The notes under the pieces: model-generated | Seen by the model: only the letters and a program-made list of their open reading frames with translations | What the model was told of the DNA's origin: nothing | The model's database searches: none | Position numbers and translations under genes: made by a program | Assembly: GCA_928212115.1 (NCBI GenBank) | Contig: CAKMRJ010002223.1 | Coordinates: 312,720,413 to 312,784,412, forward strand | Source: Lactuca virosa | Taxonomy: Eukaryota; Streptophyta; Magnoliopsida; Asterales; Asteraceae | Reading direction: 5' to 3' | Length of the DNA: 64,000 bases | Part shown: positions 10,164 to 22,394 of the stretch, one piece after another | How positions within the stretch are numbered: the first letter of the stretch is position 1 | Layout: each line of letters starts with the position of its first letter

Positions 10164-12900
10164 CAAATCGCCCTATCGTCTAGCGCCTGCTGAGATGCAA
10201 GAACTATCCGGCCAACTTAACGAACTGCTCAGCAAGGGCTTTATAAGACCAAGCTTCTCACCCTGGGGAGCACCAGTCTTGTTCGTAAAGAAGAAAGACG
10301 GATCGTTCCGCATGTGCATCGACTACAGAGAACTCAACAAGCTGACAATCAAGAACCGTTATCCCCTTCCTCGTATAGACGATTTATTTGATCAACTGCA
10401 AGGGGCGAGTTACTTTTCCAAAATTGATCTAAGGTCCGGGTATCACCAGTTGCGAGTGCTCGAGGAGGATGTTCCGAAGACAGCCTTCCGGACTCGTTAC
10501 GGGCACTACGAGTTCGTAGTGATGCCGTTCGGACTGACCAATGCGCCCGCAGTCTTCATGGACTTGATGAATAGAGTATGCCGTCCTTACTTGGATCAGT
10601 TCGTCATCGTCTTCATTGATGATATACTTATCTACTCTAGAAGTGAGGAAGAGCATAGCGATCATCTGCGACAGGTCCTGGAAACTCTACGATCGGAGAA
10701 GCTTTACGCAAAGTTCTCAAAGTGCGAATTTTGGATCCGAAGAGTCGAATTCTTAGGACACGTGGTTAGCAAAGAAGGAATCCACGTGGACCCATCCAAG
10801 ATTAAAGCTATTGAGAACTGGTCAGCACCGAAGACGCCTACAGAAATTCGCCAATTTCTAGGCCTCGCTGGCTACTACCGAAGATTCATTCAGAATTTCT
10901 CTCGGATTGCGAAGCCTCTTACGGCATTGACCCAGAAAGGCGTGGCCTTTGACTGGGAAGAAAAACAAGAGAAGGCATTCCGAACCCTGAAGCGAGCCTT
11001 GTGCACCGCGCCGATACTGTCCCTCCCCGAAGGGACAGAAGACTTCGTAGTATATTGCGATGCATCCAATCAGGGGCTCGGCTGTGTTCTGATGCAACGA
11101 GGTAAGGTCATCGCCTACGCCTCAAGACAGCTGAAGACACACGAAGTCAACTACACCACGCACGACCTCGAGCTAGGAGCGGTCGTGTTCGCCCTAAAGA
11201 TATGGAGACACTATCTGTATGGTACAAAGAGCACCATCTATACCGACCACAAAAGCCTCCAGCACATCTTCAACCAGAAGGAGCTCAACATGAGACAACG
11301 ACGGTGGGTCGAGCTACTCAATGACTACGAATGTGAAATTCGTTACCACCCGGGTAAAGCCAATGTAGTAGCAGACGCCCTAAGTCGGAAGGAATATTCT
11401 GGGCGAAGAGTCAAGTCCCTAACCATGACTATCCATTCGCATCTACCCGCACAAATTAAGGGAGCACAGCTTGAAGCTTTGAAACCGGAAAATGTGGCGG
11501 GAGAGTCCCTGCGAGGAATGGATAAGAATCTGGTAGTCAAGGATGACGGAGCTTACTACCTCATGGACCGGATCTGGACACCGCGACACGGTGGCTTCAG
11601 AGACTTGGTCATGAAAGAAGCGCACAACACTCGATATTCCATTCACCCAGGTTCAGATAAGATGTACCTGGATCTCAAGAAATCGTACTGGTGGCCTAAC
11701 ATGAAAGCGGAAATCGCTACCTTCGTGAATAAGTGCCTTACTTGCGCTAAGGTCAAGGTCGAATACCAGAAACCCTCGGGTCTTCTCCAACAGCCAGAGA
11801 TACCTGAATGGAAGTGGGAGAGAATTACTATGGATTTCATTACCAAATTGCCCAAATCTCCGAGTGGGTACGACACCATTTGGGTAATTGTCGACCGGCT
11901 AACCAAATCCGCCCACTTCCTTCCTATCAAGGAAAATTTCAAAATGGAGAGACTTACGCGAATTTACATCCAAGAGGTAGTCCGACTGCACGGTGTACCT
12001 GTGTCCATTATTTCCGATCGGGATAGCAGGTTCACCTCGAGGTTCTGGCAGTCACTACAGAAGGCTCTTGGAACTAAGCTGGATATGAGCACAGCATACC
12101 ATCCTCAAACCGATGGACAAAGTGAGAGAACTATTCAAACCTTGGAGGATATGCTGCGAGCCTGTGTAATCGACTTTGGTAAGGCGTGGGATACCCACTT
12201 ACCCCTAGTCGAGTTTTCCTACAACAACAGTTATCACACAAGCATCAAAGCTGCCCCATTCGAAGCCCTATACGGCCGGAAGTGCAGATCCCCTCTGTGC
12301 TGGGCCGAGGTAGGCGACACTCAATTAGCTAAGGGACGAGTTCCTGACAGCACTCTCACCGGTCCAGAAATCATCCGCGAAACCACCGAAAAGATCGTAC
12401 AAATCCGAGCACGACTTAAAGCCTCAAGAGACCGACAGAAAAGCTACGCAGACAAACGGAGGAAACCCTTGGAATTCCAGGTGGGAGACCGAGTCCTTTT
12501 GAAAGTCTCACCCTGGAAAGGCTTGATACGCTTCGGAAAGCGCGGAAAGCTGAATCCAAGATACATAGGGCCTTTTGAGATTCTCGCTAGAATCGGCCCC
12601 GTAGCTTACAAACTCAATCTACCCCGCGAACTTAGTAATGTGCATCCTACCTTCCACGTCTCGAACTTGAAAAAGTGCCTATCCGAAGAGACTCTCATAA
12701 TTCCACTCGATGAAATCGAGATCAATGAGAGCCTCAACTTCGTGGAAGAACCTGTGGAGATCATGGACCGAGAGGTCAAACGAACGAAGCAAAGCCGCAT
12801 CCCGATTGTGAAGGTTCGTTGGAACGCCAAACGAGGACCAGAGTTCACTTGGGAGCGCGAGGATCAAATGAAACTTAACTATCCTCATCTCTTTGCTTAG
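10162..12900 (+). CDS. pol: Gy1 pol: RT, RNase H, integrase, chromodomain-like tail
   Basis: The frame is open from upstream of the internal ATG at 10195, so no separate start is claimed; the product is expected as part of a polyprotein. Numbering from 10195: RT core with YFSKIDLRSGYHQ (73-85), FVVMPFGLTNAP (107-118) and catalytic FIDD (140-143); RNase H with D289 (VYCDAS), E326, D351 (YTDHKS) and D394; integrase HHCC finger H477, H484, C514, C517, then DDE triad D547 (MDFI), D608 (SDRD) and E644 (GQSERT); GPF/Y-like KLNPRYIGPFEI; and a C-terminal chromodomain-like tail around VKVRWNAKRGPEFTWE. All catalytic residues are present over 901 codons, so this copy is close to coding intact apart from the frame break before RT. 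It copies RNA to cDNA and inserts it in the nucleus. Confidence 0.9.
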   Translation, partial: SKSPYRLAPAEMQELSGQLNELLSKGFIRPSFSPWGAPVLFVKKKDGSFRMCIDYRELNKLTIKNRYPLPRIDDLFDQLQGASYFSKIDLRSGYHQLRVLEEDVPKTAFRTRYGHYEFVVMPFGLTNAPAVFMDLMNRVCRPYLDQFVIVFIDDILIYSRSEEEHSDHLRQVLETLRSEKLYAKFSKCEFWIRRVEFLGHVVSKEGIHVDPSKIKAIENWSAPKTPTEIRQFLGLAGYYRRFIQNFSRIAKPLTALTQKGVAFDWEEKQEKAFRTLKRALCTAPILSLPEGTEDFVVYCDASNQGLGCVLMQRGKVIAYASRQLKTHEVNYTTHDLELGAVVFALKIWRHYLYGTKSTIYTDHKSLQHIFNQKELNMRQRRWVELLNDYECEIRYHPGKANVVADALSRKEYSGRRVKSLTMTIHSHLPAQIKGAQLEALKPENVAGESLRGMDKNLVVKDDGAYYLMDRIWTPRHGGFRDLVMKEAHNTRYSIHPGSDKMYLDLKKSYWWPNMKAEIATFVNKCLTCAKVKVEYQKPSGLLQQPEIPEWKWERITMDFITKLPKSPSGYDTIWVIVDRLTKSAHFLPIKENFKMERLTRIYIQEVVRLHGVPVSIISDRDSRFTSRFWQSLQKALGTKLDMSTAYHPQTDGQSERTIQTLEDMLRACVIDFGKAWDTHLPLVEFSYNNSYHTSIKAAPFEALYGRKCRSPLCWAEVGDTQLAKGRVPDSTLTGPEIIRETTEKIVQIRARLKASRDRQKSYADKRRKPLEFQVGDRVLLKVSPWKGLIRFGKRGKLNPRYIGPFEILARIGPVAYKLNLPRELSNVHPTFHVSNLKKCLSEETLIIPLDEIEINESLNFVEEPVEIMDREVKRTKQSRIPIVKVRWNAKRGPEFTWEREDQMKLNYPHLFA

Positions 12901-12956
12901 TTGTGTTGTAATAACGTAACTACTTGAATTCTGAATTTCGGGACGAAATTCCCTCT

Positions 12957-12969
12957 AACGGGGGGATGA
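12957..12969 (+). other. Gy1 polypurine-like tract before the 3' LTR
   Basis: ACGGGGGGATGA immediately precedes the 3' LTR start TGTGACA. It is the expected second-strand priming site; a similar G-run precedes the third LTR copy at about 16310-16321. Confidence 0.65.
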
Positions 12970-15813
12970 TGTGACAACCCGAAATTTACTCCGTCACTGT
13001 AACCCGTTTCCGTTAATAAAAGTTAGTTCTATTAAAATTTTCCGTTAACTTTTATTTATTAAAATAATTCATTTTGAGTTATTAAAATAATATATAATGA
13101 CGGAATAAAAACAACTAAGTCGGGTTACGGTTAGTTTACCCGGTAAAAACATTTAGCTCCGTTTAAACGACAGTGTATGGTGGGTCCCCACTAGGCAGCC
13201 ATATATAAAGGAGGAGTGTCCACCTTTAGAGCCTTTTCCCACCTTGGAGCTTTCTCTCTCTACTTTCTCTCTCTAAAATCGGGTTTGGCTCAAGAACACC
13301 ACTTTCAAGCCTCAAAAATCAAAGGTAATCTTCCTAACTTGATTTTCTAGCTTGGTATTCATGCTATTTCGAGTTGGATCATCCAAATACCCCAACATGC
13401 ATGTGTTTACGGTTTGGGGAGCCTCCCAAAACCGTAAACTCCTATATGAGGGTTTCGAAGCCCCAAAACACTTCCAAACCTTCTCTAAAGCTTAGATACT
13501 TGCATGCATGGACTAAGGAACCCAAGATCGTGACTTTTTGGCCATAAACTTGAGTTTACGGTTCTTGAACATTCGAAAACCATAAACCCATAAACCCAAA
13601 AACCGTAAACACCTCAAATGGTGTTTTGATGCCCCTAAACCCTTCCTTAGCTTGTTTGATGAACTAGAAACTAGTGTAAATGAGCTTAGGACCTTGAAAC
13701 ATGAAATGGTTGAAGTGGTCAAGGGTTTACGGCCGTAAACCCTGGAGTTTACGACCGTAAACTCCTAGAGTTTACGACCGTAAACTCCCAAGGAGTGGTC
13801 CAAGGACCGTAAACTCCAAGGGAGTACCCAATTGAACCCTAATCACTTCCCAAGCCCTCGAATTGATCCTAGGACCTTCCTTGTGATGCATGAGACCTTT
13901 AGACACACAAACTCACCATTTCCATGAGTTTACGGCCGTAAACTCATGGGGGAAATGGTCTCCCAACCGTAAACACACTTAAGTGTGGCCAAGTGAAGTG
14001 TAAACTCCATAGTGAGGCCATACACTCCTTAGATGCAACCTTTAGCACTCCTAACACTTGAAACAAAGTGTTTTCATACATTAAAGTGCCTTTACTCACT
14101 TAATTAGTGATTACACAACTAATTAGATACTTTATACATCACTACATGTTACATAGGATCCGTGTGTGTGTTCAAGTCCTCACTTGACACCTAGCATCCT
14201 ACCCGGCGTTTCCATCCACTTCACTCACTACAGGTGAGTTCATACCCCTAAATGAACCTTTTTAAATGTTTTTAACTGTTTTATGGGGGGGAATACAAGT
14301 TGAACCAAATAAGTTATAGTAACAATCGCATGTGGATTATAACTTGCAACCAAAAGGATTTTCTACACTATTAACTGTTTTTACCACCAAAAAGGGATTT
14401 TCTATACTTTCAACTATATTGCCAATTAAACTGTTTTCAAATGCTTACCAAATTCATTTTCGTGTTAAATCACTATAAAACTATTTTCCAAAATTCGTTT
14501 AAACTAATTTTTATTCTCAAACCATATCTACACCAATATATTTATATAAGTAAGACTTGAAGGACTTAGGACTAATAACTCACCTTACTTCCTGTTCTTG
14601 TTTGATTGTGGGCTTAGGGTATTTTGTTATTAGTCCGACTCTCGTTGAATTCTTAGTTATATATCTTATATATTTGTGTCAGATATAAAAGTCTTCATAT
14701 CTTAACTATAATAGGTATAGTTAAGGGACACTACTTAATGCTACTATTGTCATGACAACTACTAGAGTCAGTTCAATTGTGAGTCAATATACACTATATA
14801 CTATACAAGAGAACACTATATACTATACAAGAGAACACTATATACTATACAAGGAGAACATTATGTACTATACAAAGAGAACACTACATACTATACAAGA
14901 GAACTTACTAAAATAGAATGTGACATACTATTTCTCGATACGACACATCTTTGTGCTATCACCGCGTAACCAGAGTCTCCTGGAGGGAGAGCGGGCATTA
15001 TGTGTATAGATCTATACGGGACAGACACTCCCACATCCCGACTGCTAGCTACAGTCCGAGCCGTCTAGGCCCAGGGGTGACAAAATGTCACATCTACATA
15101 TGACTCGGAGGGTCAAAGGGATTCGATCATCAATCAGCATGGTTACGTACGAGTTCACATTCAAACCTTTAATTAATACTTTAAAAATTAAAGGCAACAG
15201 ACTCCCTGAGGAGTATGTACATTTAATACTACCTGGAGCCTGCATTTCATTACATATGGCCGACAGTGATACTGTTGGGGTAAAACATTTTTCTCATTAC
15301 TATACATGGATAAAGTCAAACTATATTTTCAAACTAATAACTACTGGGAAAACTTGTACATTATCAAAGGAACAAACAAACCATCGGGTCTTAGTGAAGA
15401 CTACTTTTTCTGGAAAACATAGGGTTTTCTAGGGCTCATACTATTTTCAAACACCGAAACTTTCTTTTACAATGTATAATTGTGAATATTTTTATACAGG
15501 AAATGACACTAAATACTTATGAACTCACCAGCTTTATGCTGATAAACGTTTTCAAAATAACTTGTATTCTCAGGTCATCAGTAGACAGGTACGGATGCCG
15601 CTTTTGAGAAGACGGAGCACACATAAGACTCCACTTTATTTTGATTGTATTTTTGGTGTCTAACATTTGTACTGAACACGTTTGTATTACAATTATTATC
15701 TTAATGCAATGGATGTTGTTGTTTGTCTTTACTATTATGCTTTGTTATGATACTGTACATGACGTCCTCCACCCCAGAACGTATTCCGCCGTTCTCGGTT
15801 TTGGGGTGTGACA
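12970..15813 (+). mobile_element. Gy1 middle (3') LTR
   Basis: TGTGACAACCCG to GGGGTGTGACA, closely matching the 5' LTR but with only one copy of the 236-bp duplicated segment. Followed by 11 bases (TTCCGCCGTTC) that repeat the LTR's own end region and then by a run of N, so the right boundary is an assembly junction rather than a genomic flank. Confidence 0.88.
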
Positions 15814-15824
15814 TTCCGCCGTTC

Positions 15825-15837
15825 NNNNNNNNNNNNN
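15825..15837. other. 13-base assembly gap (N)
   Basis: Thirteen N sit between a duplicated LTR end fragment and the middle of the pol C-terminus. The segment after the gap repeats the pol end and a whole LTR already present before the gap. Confidence 0.98.
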
Positions 15838-16250
15838 CGAGTCCTTTTGAAAGTCTCACCCGGAAAGACTTGATACGCTTCGGAAAGCGCGGAAAGCTGA
15901 ATCCAAGATACATAGGGCCTTTTGAGATTCTCGCTTAGAATCGGCCCCGTAGCTTACAAACTCAATCTACCCCGCAAACTTAGTAATGTGCATCCTACCT
16001 TCCACGTCTCGAACTTGAAAAAGTGCCTCTCCGAAGAGGATCTCATAATCCCACTCGATGAAATCGAGATCAATGAGAGCCTCAACTTCGTGGAAGAACC
16101 TTGTGGAGATCATGGACGAGAGGTTCAAACGAACGAAGCACAGCCGCATCCCGATTGTGAAGGTTCGTTGGAACGCCAAACGAGGACCAGAGTTCACTTG
16201 GGAGGCGCGGAGGATCAATGAAACTTAACTATCCTCATCTCTTTGCTTAG
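15838..16250 (+). pseudogene. Second copy of the Gy1 pol C-terminus, error-rich
   Basis: Matches 12487-12900 (integrase GPF/Y region through the chromodomain-like tail). Over about 410 bases it carries at least six single-base insertions or deletions, mostly in or next to short homopolymers (for example GAACCTTGTGG for GAACCTGTGG), breaking the frame several times. That error pattern resembles uncorrected long-read sequence more than natural decay. Starts abruptly at the gap. Confidence 0.85.
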
Positions 16251-16321
16251 TTGTGTTGTAATAACGTAACTGCTTGAATTCTGAATTTCGGGACGAAATT
16301 CCTCTAACGGGGGGGGGATGA

Positions 16322-19300
16322 TGTGACAACCCGAATTTACTCCGTCACTGTAACCCGTTTCCGTTAATAAAAGTTGGTTCTATTAAAATTTTCCGTTAAC
16401 TTTTATTTATTAAAATAATTCGTTTTGAATTATTAAATAATATATAATGACGGAATAAAAACAACTAAGTCGGGTTACGGTTAGTTACCGGTTAGGTAAA
16501 AACATTTAGCTCCGTTTAAACGACAGTGTATGGTGGGTCCCCACTAGGCAGCCATATATAAAGGAGGAGTGTCCACCTTAGAGCCTTTTCCCACCTTGGA
16601 GCTTTCTCTCTCTACTTTCTCTCTCTAAAAACGGGTTGGCTCAAGACACACCACTTTCAAGCCTCAAAAATCAAAGGTAATCTTCCTAACTTGATTTTCT
16701 AGATTGGTATTCATATTATTTCGAGTTGGATCATCCAAATACCCCAACATGCATGTGTTTACGGTTTGGGGAGCCTCCCAAAACCGTAAACTCCTATATG
16801 AGGGTTTCGAAGCCCCAAAACACTTCCAAACCTTCTCTAAAGCTTAGATACTTGCATGCATGGACGAAGGAACCCAAGATCGTGACTTTTTGGCCATAAA
16901 CTTGAGTTTACGGTTCTTGAACATTCGAAAACCATAAACCCATAAACCCAAAAACCGTAAACACCTCAAATGGTGTTTGATTGCCCTAAACCTTCCTTAG
17001 CTTGTTTGATGAACTAGAAACTAGTGTAAATGAGCTTAGGACCTTGAAACAAGAAATGGTTGAAGTGGTCAAGGGTTTACGGCCGTAAACCCTGGAGTTT
17101 ACGACCGTAAACTCCTAGAGTTTACGACCGTAAACTCCCAGGAGTGGTCCAAGGACCGTAAACTCCAAGGGAGTACCCCAATTGAACCCTTCACTTCCCT
17201 AGCCCTCGAATTGATCCTAGGAGCCTTCCTTGTGATGCATGAGCCTTTAGACACACAAACTCACCATTCCCATGAGTTTACGACCGTAAACTCATGGGGG
17301 GGAAATGGTCTCCCCAACCGTAAACACACTTAAGTGTGGCCAAGTGAAGTGTAAACTCCATAGTGAGGCCATACACTCCTTAGATGCAACCTTTAGCACT
17401 CCTAACACTTGAAACAAAGTGTTTTCATACATTAAAGTGCCTTTACTCACTTAATTAGTGATTACACAACTAATTAGATACTTTATACATCACTACATGT
17501 TACATAGGATCCGTGTGTGTGTTCAAGTCCTCACTTGACACCTAGCATCCTACCCGGCGTTTCCATCCACTTCACTCACTACAGGTGAGTTCATACCCCT
17601 AAATGAACCTTTTTAAATGTTTTTAACTGTTTTATGGGGGGGAATACAAGTTGAACCAAATAAGTTATAGTAACAATCGCATGTGGATTATAACTTGCAA
17701 CCAAAGGATTTTCTACACTATTAACGTTTTTACCACCAAAAAGGGATTTTCTATACTTTCAACTATATTGCCAATTAAACTGTTTTCAAATGCTACCAAA
17801 TTCATTTTCGTGTTAAATCACTATAAAACTATTTTCCAAAATTCGTTTAAACTAATTTTTATTCTCAAACCACCTATCTACACCAATATATTTATATAAG
17901 TAAGACTTGAAGGACTTAGGACTAATAACTCACCTTACTTCCTGTTCTTCTTGATTGTGGGCTTAGGGTATTTTGTTATTAGTCCGACTCTCGTTGAATT
18001 CTTAGTTATATATCTTATATATTTGTGTCAGATATAAAAGTTTTTCATATCATTTCAATGCCTTTGGATATCAAAGACACGCAACCAACAACACTATTTA
18101 ACTATAATAGGTATCTACACCAATATATTTATATAAGTAAGACTTGAAGGACTTAGGACTAATAGCTCACCTTACTTCCTGTTCTTGTTTGATTGTGGGC
18201 TTAGGGTATTTTGTTATTAGTCCGACTCTCGTTGAATTCTTAGTTATATATCTTATATATTTGTGTCAGATATAAAAGTCTTCATATCTTAACTATAATA
18301 GGTATAGTTAAGGGACACTACTTAATGTACTATTGTCATGACAACTACTAGAGTCAGTTCAATTGTGAGTCAATATACACTATATACTATACAAGAGAAC
18401 ACTATATACTATACAAGAGAACACTATATACTATACAAGGAGAACATTATGTACTATACAAAGAGAACACTACATACTATACAAGAGAACTTACTAAAAT
18501 AGAATGTGACATACTATTTCTCGATACGACACATCTTTGTGCTATCACCGCGTAACCAGAGTCTCCTGGAGGGAGAGCGGGCATTATGTGTATAGATCTA
18601 TACGGGACAGACACTCCCACATCCCGACTGCTAGCTACAGTCCGCGCGTCTAGGCCCAGGGGTGACAAAATGTCACATCTACATATGACTCGGAGGGTCA
18701 AAGGGATTCGATCATCAATCAGCATGGTTACGTACGAGTTCACATTCAAACCTTTAATTAATACTTTAAAAAATTAAAGGCAACAGACTCCCTGAGGAGT
18801 ATTGTACATTTAATACTACCTGGAGCCTGCATTTCATTACATATGGCCGACAGTGATACTGTTGGGGTAAAACATTTTTCTCATTACTATACATGGATAA
18901 AGTCAAACTATATTTTCAAACAAATAACTACTGGGAAACTTGTACATTATCAAAGGAACAAACAAACCATCGGGTCTTAGTGAAGACTACTTTTTCTGGA
19001 AAACATAGGGTTTTTCTAGGGCTCATACTATTTTCAAACACCGAAACTTTCTTTTACAAATGTATAATTATGAATATTTTTATACAGGAAATGACACTAA
19101 ATACTTATGAACTCACCAGCTTTATGCTGATAAACGTTTTCAAAATAACTTGTATTCTCAGGTCATCAGTAGACAGGTACGGATGCCGCTTTTGAGAAGA
19201 CGGAGCACACATAAGACTCCACTTTATTTGATTGTATTTTTGGTGTCTAACATTGTACTGAACACGTTTGTATTACAATTTTATCTTAATGCAATGGATG

Positions 19301-19397
19301 TTGTTGTTGTCTTTACTATTATGCTTTGTTATGATACTGTACATGACGTCCTCCCACCCCAGAACGTATTCCGCCGTTCTCGGTTTTGGGTGTGCCA
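16322..19397 (+). mobile_element. Third LTR copy of Gy1
   Basis: Starts TGTGACAACCCG and ends GGGTGTGCCA (one base off the canonical ACA). It shares the 236-bp duplication with the 5' LTR and carries many one-base indels. It is followed by TATAT, matching the TATAT before 4081, so this copy, not the middle one, has the expected genomic right flank. Confidence 0.85.
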
Positions 19398-19411
19398 TAT
19401 ATATCTATATA

Positions 19412-19480
<69 letters not shown>
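19398..19480. repeat. (AT)n microsatellite
   Basis: Nearly pure TA dinucleotides between the third LTR and the next MITE. Confidence 0.9.
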
Positions 19481-19482
<2 letters not shown>

Positions 19483-19836
19483 TGGTTGCAGAAATCGCTA
19501 ATCGGCCGCTAATCGGTGGACTAGCGATTAGGGATTAATCGGCTAGGAGGGGATTAATCGGGAGATTAATCGGGGACCATTAATTCTTAAGAAAATTATT
19601 AAAAAATTTATAAATCTAATTTTAATTCTCCAAAAAAAAGTGATTAATCGGCGATTAGGTCCGATTAGGTCCGATTTTGACGACCAAACCCGATTAGGTC
19701 CGATTAATTCCGACTTTAACATGCATTGACCAAGCCCGATTATAGTGACCGATTAGCAATAAATCTCATCGGTGGAGGTCCGATTAGCGATTAATCGCCG
19801 ATTAATCGGCCGATTAGGCCGATTTCTGCAACACTG
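19481..19836. mobile_element. Small hAT-like MITE (GATTAATCGG family)
   Basis: A 356-bp element with inverted ends: left CATGGTTGCAGAAATCG, right the inverse of CAGTGTTGCAGAAATCGG. Internally it is full of direct and inverted copies of CGATTAATCGG and GGTCCGATTA. No coding capacity. (AT)n on both sides hides any target duplication. The CAGTG-like end suggests hAT; class not certain. Confidence 0.65.
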
Positions 19837-19906
19837 ATATATATATATCTATATATAAATATATATATATCTAATTATATATATATATATATATATATCT
19901 ATATAT
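19837..19906. repeat. (AT)n microsatellite, right tract
   Basis: TA-dinucleotide tract with TATC and TAAATA interruptions. Confidence 0.85.
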
Positions 19907-21496
19907 ATGAAGTTAATGCTCAACCATATTAAAAATAATAAATTTATATACCTTTATTTAAGATCATATCTAACTTGAAGGTCTTTAACTAGTTATATCA
20001 ATATATTATAAGTAATAATAATATTAACAATAATTGAAGCTAAGAAATGCATTTAATAGAAATAATTTAGTAGGTGAATAATTGCGTAGGTCTAGTTGTA
20101 TTTCCATAAGAAATGACACCAATATATTATTATTTGGTATATATTTTCCCCTCATTTTGTTGTCTTTGTGATTACTCGTTTACCCTGATAACTAATATCA
20201 AAATATAATCAAATAAAAATAATCAACCTTAAATTTATTTTTATAAAATAAATTTAGTTATTTTTTTTAGTTTGTTTTATAAAACTAGTCCATTCTCACA
20301 AATAATCAGATCCCCCTTTTTAAACTTAATACAACTGAAATCATACACTAACATGTTCACCAAAGAATTTTACCCTTTTAAAAGAGCCGCGGGCAAGTTA
20401 TCCCATCCCAAGCTTTACTTGCAAGTTGCAAGTTGCAAGCAATTAGTAGCAACCAACGAAAAAGGGTTATCATTATTTATTCCTTTGAAAGTCAAGATTA
20501 TATTGAGAGCTAATAAAATGCTGAAAAAAAAAAAAAAACAAATTACAAGGATGCAAAAGATATGGAAATGTCTTGTAACCACTCGTTTCATTATAATTCT
20601 TTCTATCTAGTCAACTAGAGATATGATGTTTGTGAAACATGTGCTTAGAAAAACGGGTTTACCCATTTACCATATATAGATTTTTACCCTTTGAAAACAA
20701 TTTTCGAATCTTAGACTACTCAGTCGGGTACCTTAACGTCGTGGGGGAGCCTACGTGGCACCTCCACAACGTGGTGGTAACGTCGGAACACCCCCACCCC
20801 CCTTTGCTTGTCGTTGCTTCTCGTTACCTCCACAACGCTCTTAACATTGTCTTCTTCTCTCTCTCTTTCTCTGCTTTTCTCCACCTCCACAGAGTTTCCT
20901 CACTCTCTAATCTTGTCAACGACGTTTCCTTCAAGAAGATGGTGATCCGACATCGTTATGGGTGCGTATGAGTGTGATCCATACCCAACAATCTTATGCA
21001 TTCTAAAAATTTATTAATCTTTATACATTTGTATTTTCTTTATGATACATTCGCATTGGTATATTAAGCGTCCATAACAAACTTTGATAATCAAATTATT
21101 AAACAATTTATCACCAAAGTATAATGGTTGAAGGAATTGATTAATCTGTTAAATGACTTTTAAGTCATATCCCATAGTTAGGAGAGTAAAAAAAGAGATT
21201 CGTTTATATACAAAAACGTTTCTTAGAGTTGTAAATTTTTTACCATTGATGTTCTTTCTTGCTTACGGGGGCGTAAATTCGTATCAAAATTAGCTTCAAT
21301 TAATTGAACTTGTATGCAAGTGTACGTCCTGCAAACAAGAATGCACCATCAACCAACCATAAAAGTTTATACACATGAGTAAATTCAAAAAGACAATTGT
21401 GAAGTTTATACACATGAGTCTTTGTCACCCCTAGTAGGTCGATGCCAACTCCAATCACCAGTTCAGTGATGGAAATGATCAATCACCATATTGTTA
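19907..21496. other. Unassigned spacer with a locally GC-richer segment
   Basis: No recognised gene. A 110-codon frame at 20639-20971 (+) spans a GC-richer patch containing ACGTGGCACC, repeated CCTCCACAACG and a TCTCTCTCTTTCTC tract; its translation shows no motif I recognise, and such a patch could equally be an old promoter or 5' leader. A short direct repeat (GTTTATACACATGAGT) occurs near 21365 and 21403. Otherwise AT-rich. Confidence 0.5.
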
Positions 21497-22394
21497 TGAT
21501 GGGTTTCATAGATTGCACTAACTATGCGTTTGCGGAATTTCACTTAACATTTAAGGGCACATGCAACCTAAAGGATCTATGTCGTTAACACTTTGAATGT
21601 AGCATGCCATGAACAAAAAAAAAATAACTGGAACCCTAATGACTTCCTAGTACAATCAAATTACAAGAATTAAGGTTACATACCTTTTGATTTGTTGTAG
21701 TAAACAAATCAATACAATCTTTCTTTAAAGGCTCTTGGAAGCAAGAACCAGAAATCTCGTGCCTCTAATGGTTCACACTCAAACCCTAACAACCAAGGAA
21801 ACTTGAAGAGAGAGGAGGAGTGATGCAATTTTTTGGCTATGCTCTTAGCAAAAGGAGTCGCCGAAAATATGAGGCTAATAGACGTTATTTATAGCTGATA
21901 GGAAAACCCTGGATAACTCTAATTTAAATATAATACTATTATTTCAAATTAGGTAATTATCTAACCTCCTAATTATTTTCAAGGGATATTCTAAAAACCC
22001 TAGAGTTACTCTCCTAACCGTCCACCACCTTTTGGGAAGGTTCTGGAACCATTTTGTTCAATTATTAAACAATTACAGCTTAGGTCATTGCACGTTTAAT
22101 TAATCCAATTAATCCCAAAATTAATTCTAATTAATTTATGATTAATTCTTAATTAAATAATACTACTTCTAATTAATATATTATTTTGATAATATATTAA
22201 TAAATCATTTATTGTTATTTATTAATCATATAATAAATCAATAAATCAGTCTCCCTCTCTCTAAAAGTCATCCTATCAAATTACCATGTTTGAGGGCAAC
22301 CCAAAAGGACTTTGTTAATAATTCAAGTATATACCAAATTTACTTATTGGCTTAGACACCTAATCCAACAGTCTCCCACTTGGATAAGTCTATA
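21497..22394 (-). mobile_element. Co1: minus-strand copia 3' LTR with adjacent purine tract
   Basis: About 874 bp (21497-22370) diverged from the Co2 and Co4 LTRs but with the same landmarks: TGATGGGTTT start, ACATACCTTTTGAT segment, the AATTAATTCTTAATTAA block, and the terminal GGCTTAGACACCTAATCCAACA. It is followed by TCTCCCACTTGG (22372-22383), the complement of the copia polypurine tract. The internal region is interrupted at 22395 by Gy2 and not seen again. The most diverged, hence probably oldest, copia copy here. Confidence 0.65.

Larger units (their letters stand above)
4081..15813 (+). mobile_element. Gy1: Ty3/gypsy element with two LTRs, gag and pol
   Basis: Order: 5' LTR 4081-7153, PBS 7157-7168, leader, gag, zinc knuckles and protease, RT-RNase H-integrase-chromodomain tail, purine-rich site, 3' LTR 12970-15813. 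Protease-RT-RNaseH-integrase order and the C-terminal tail place it in chromoviruses, probably Tekay/Del-like. The left flank TATAT (4076-4080) is matched not after 15813 but after 19397, so the element as assembled probably contains an artefactual extra segment (see gap entry). Nearly identical LTRs and long open frames make it one of the younger elements here. Confidence 0.9.

Noticed and set aside
10150..10165. Programmed frameshift between Gy1 protease and RT
   Set aside because: No slippery heptamer with a convincing downstream structure was seen, and relatives read through in one frame; a simple indel or sequence error is more likely.
19150..19512. 120-codon frame across the third LTR end and (AT)n
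   Set aside because: Composed of LTR end plus microsatellite; no domain and not conserved in the other LTR copies.
20639..20971. 110-codon plus-strand frame in the GC-richer patch
   Set aside because: No recognisable motif; codon use looks like translated 5' leader sequence with CT tracts. Kept only as part of the spacer entry.
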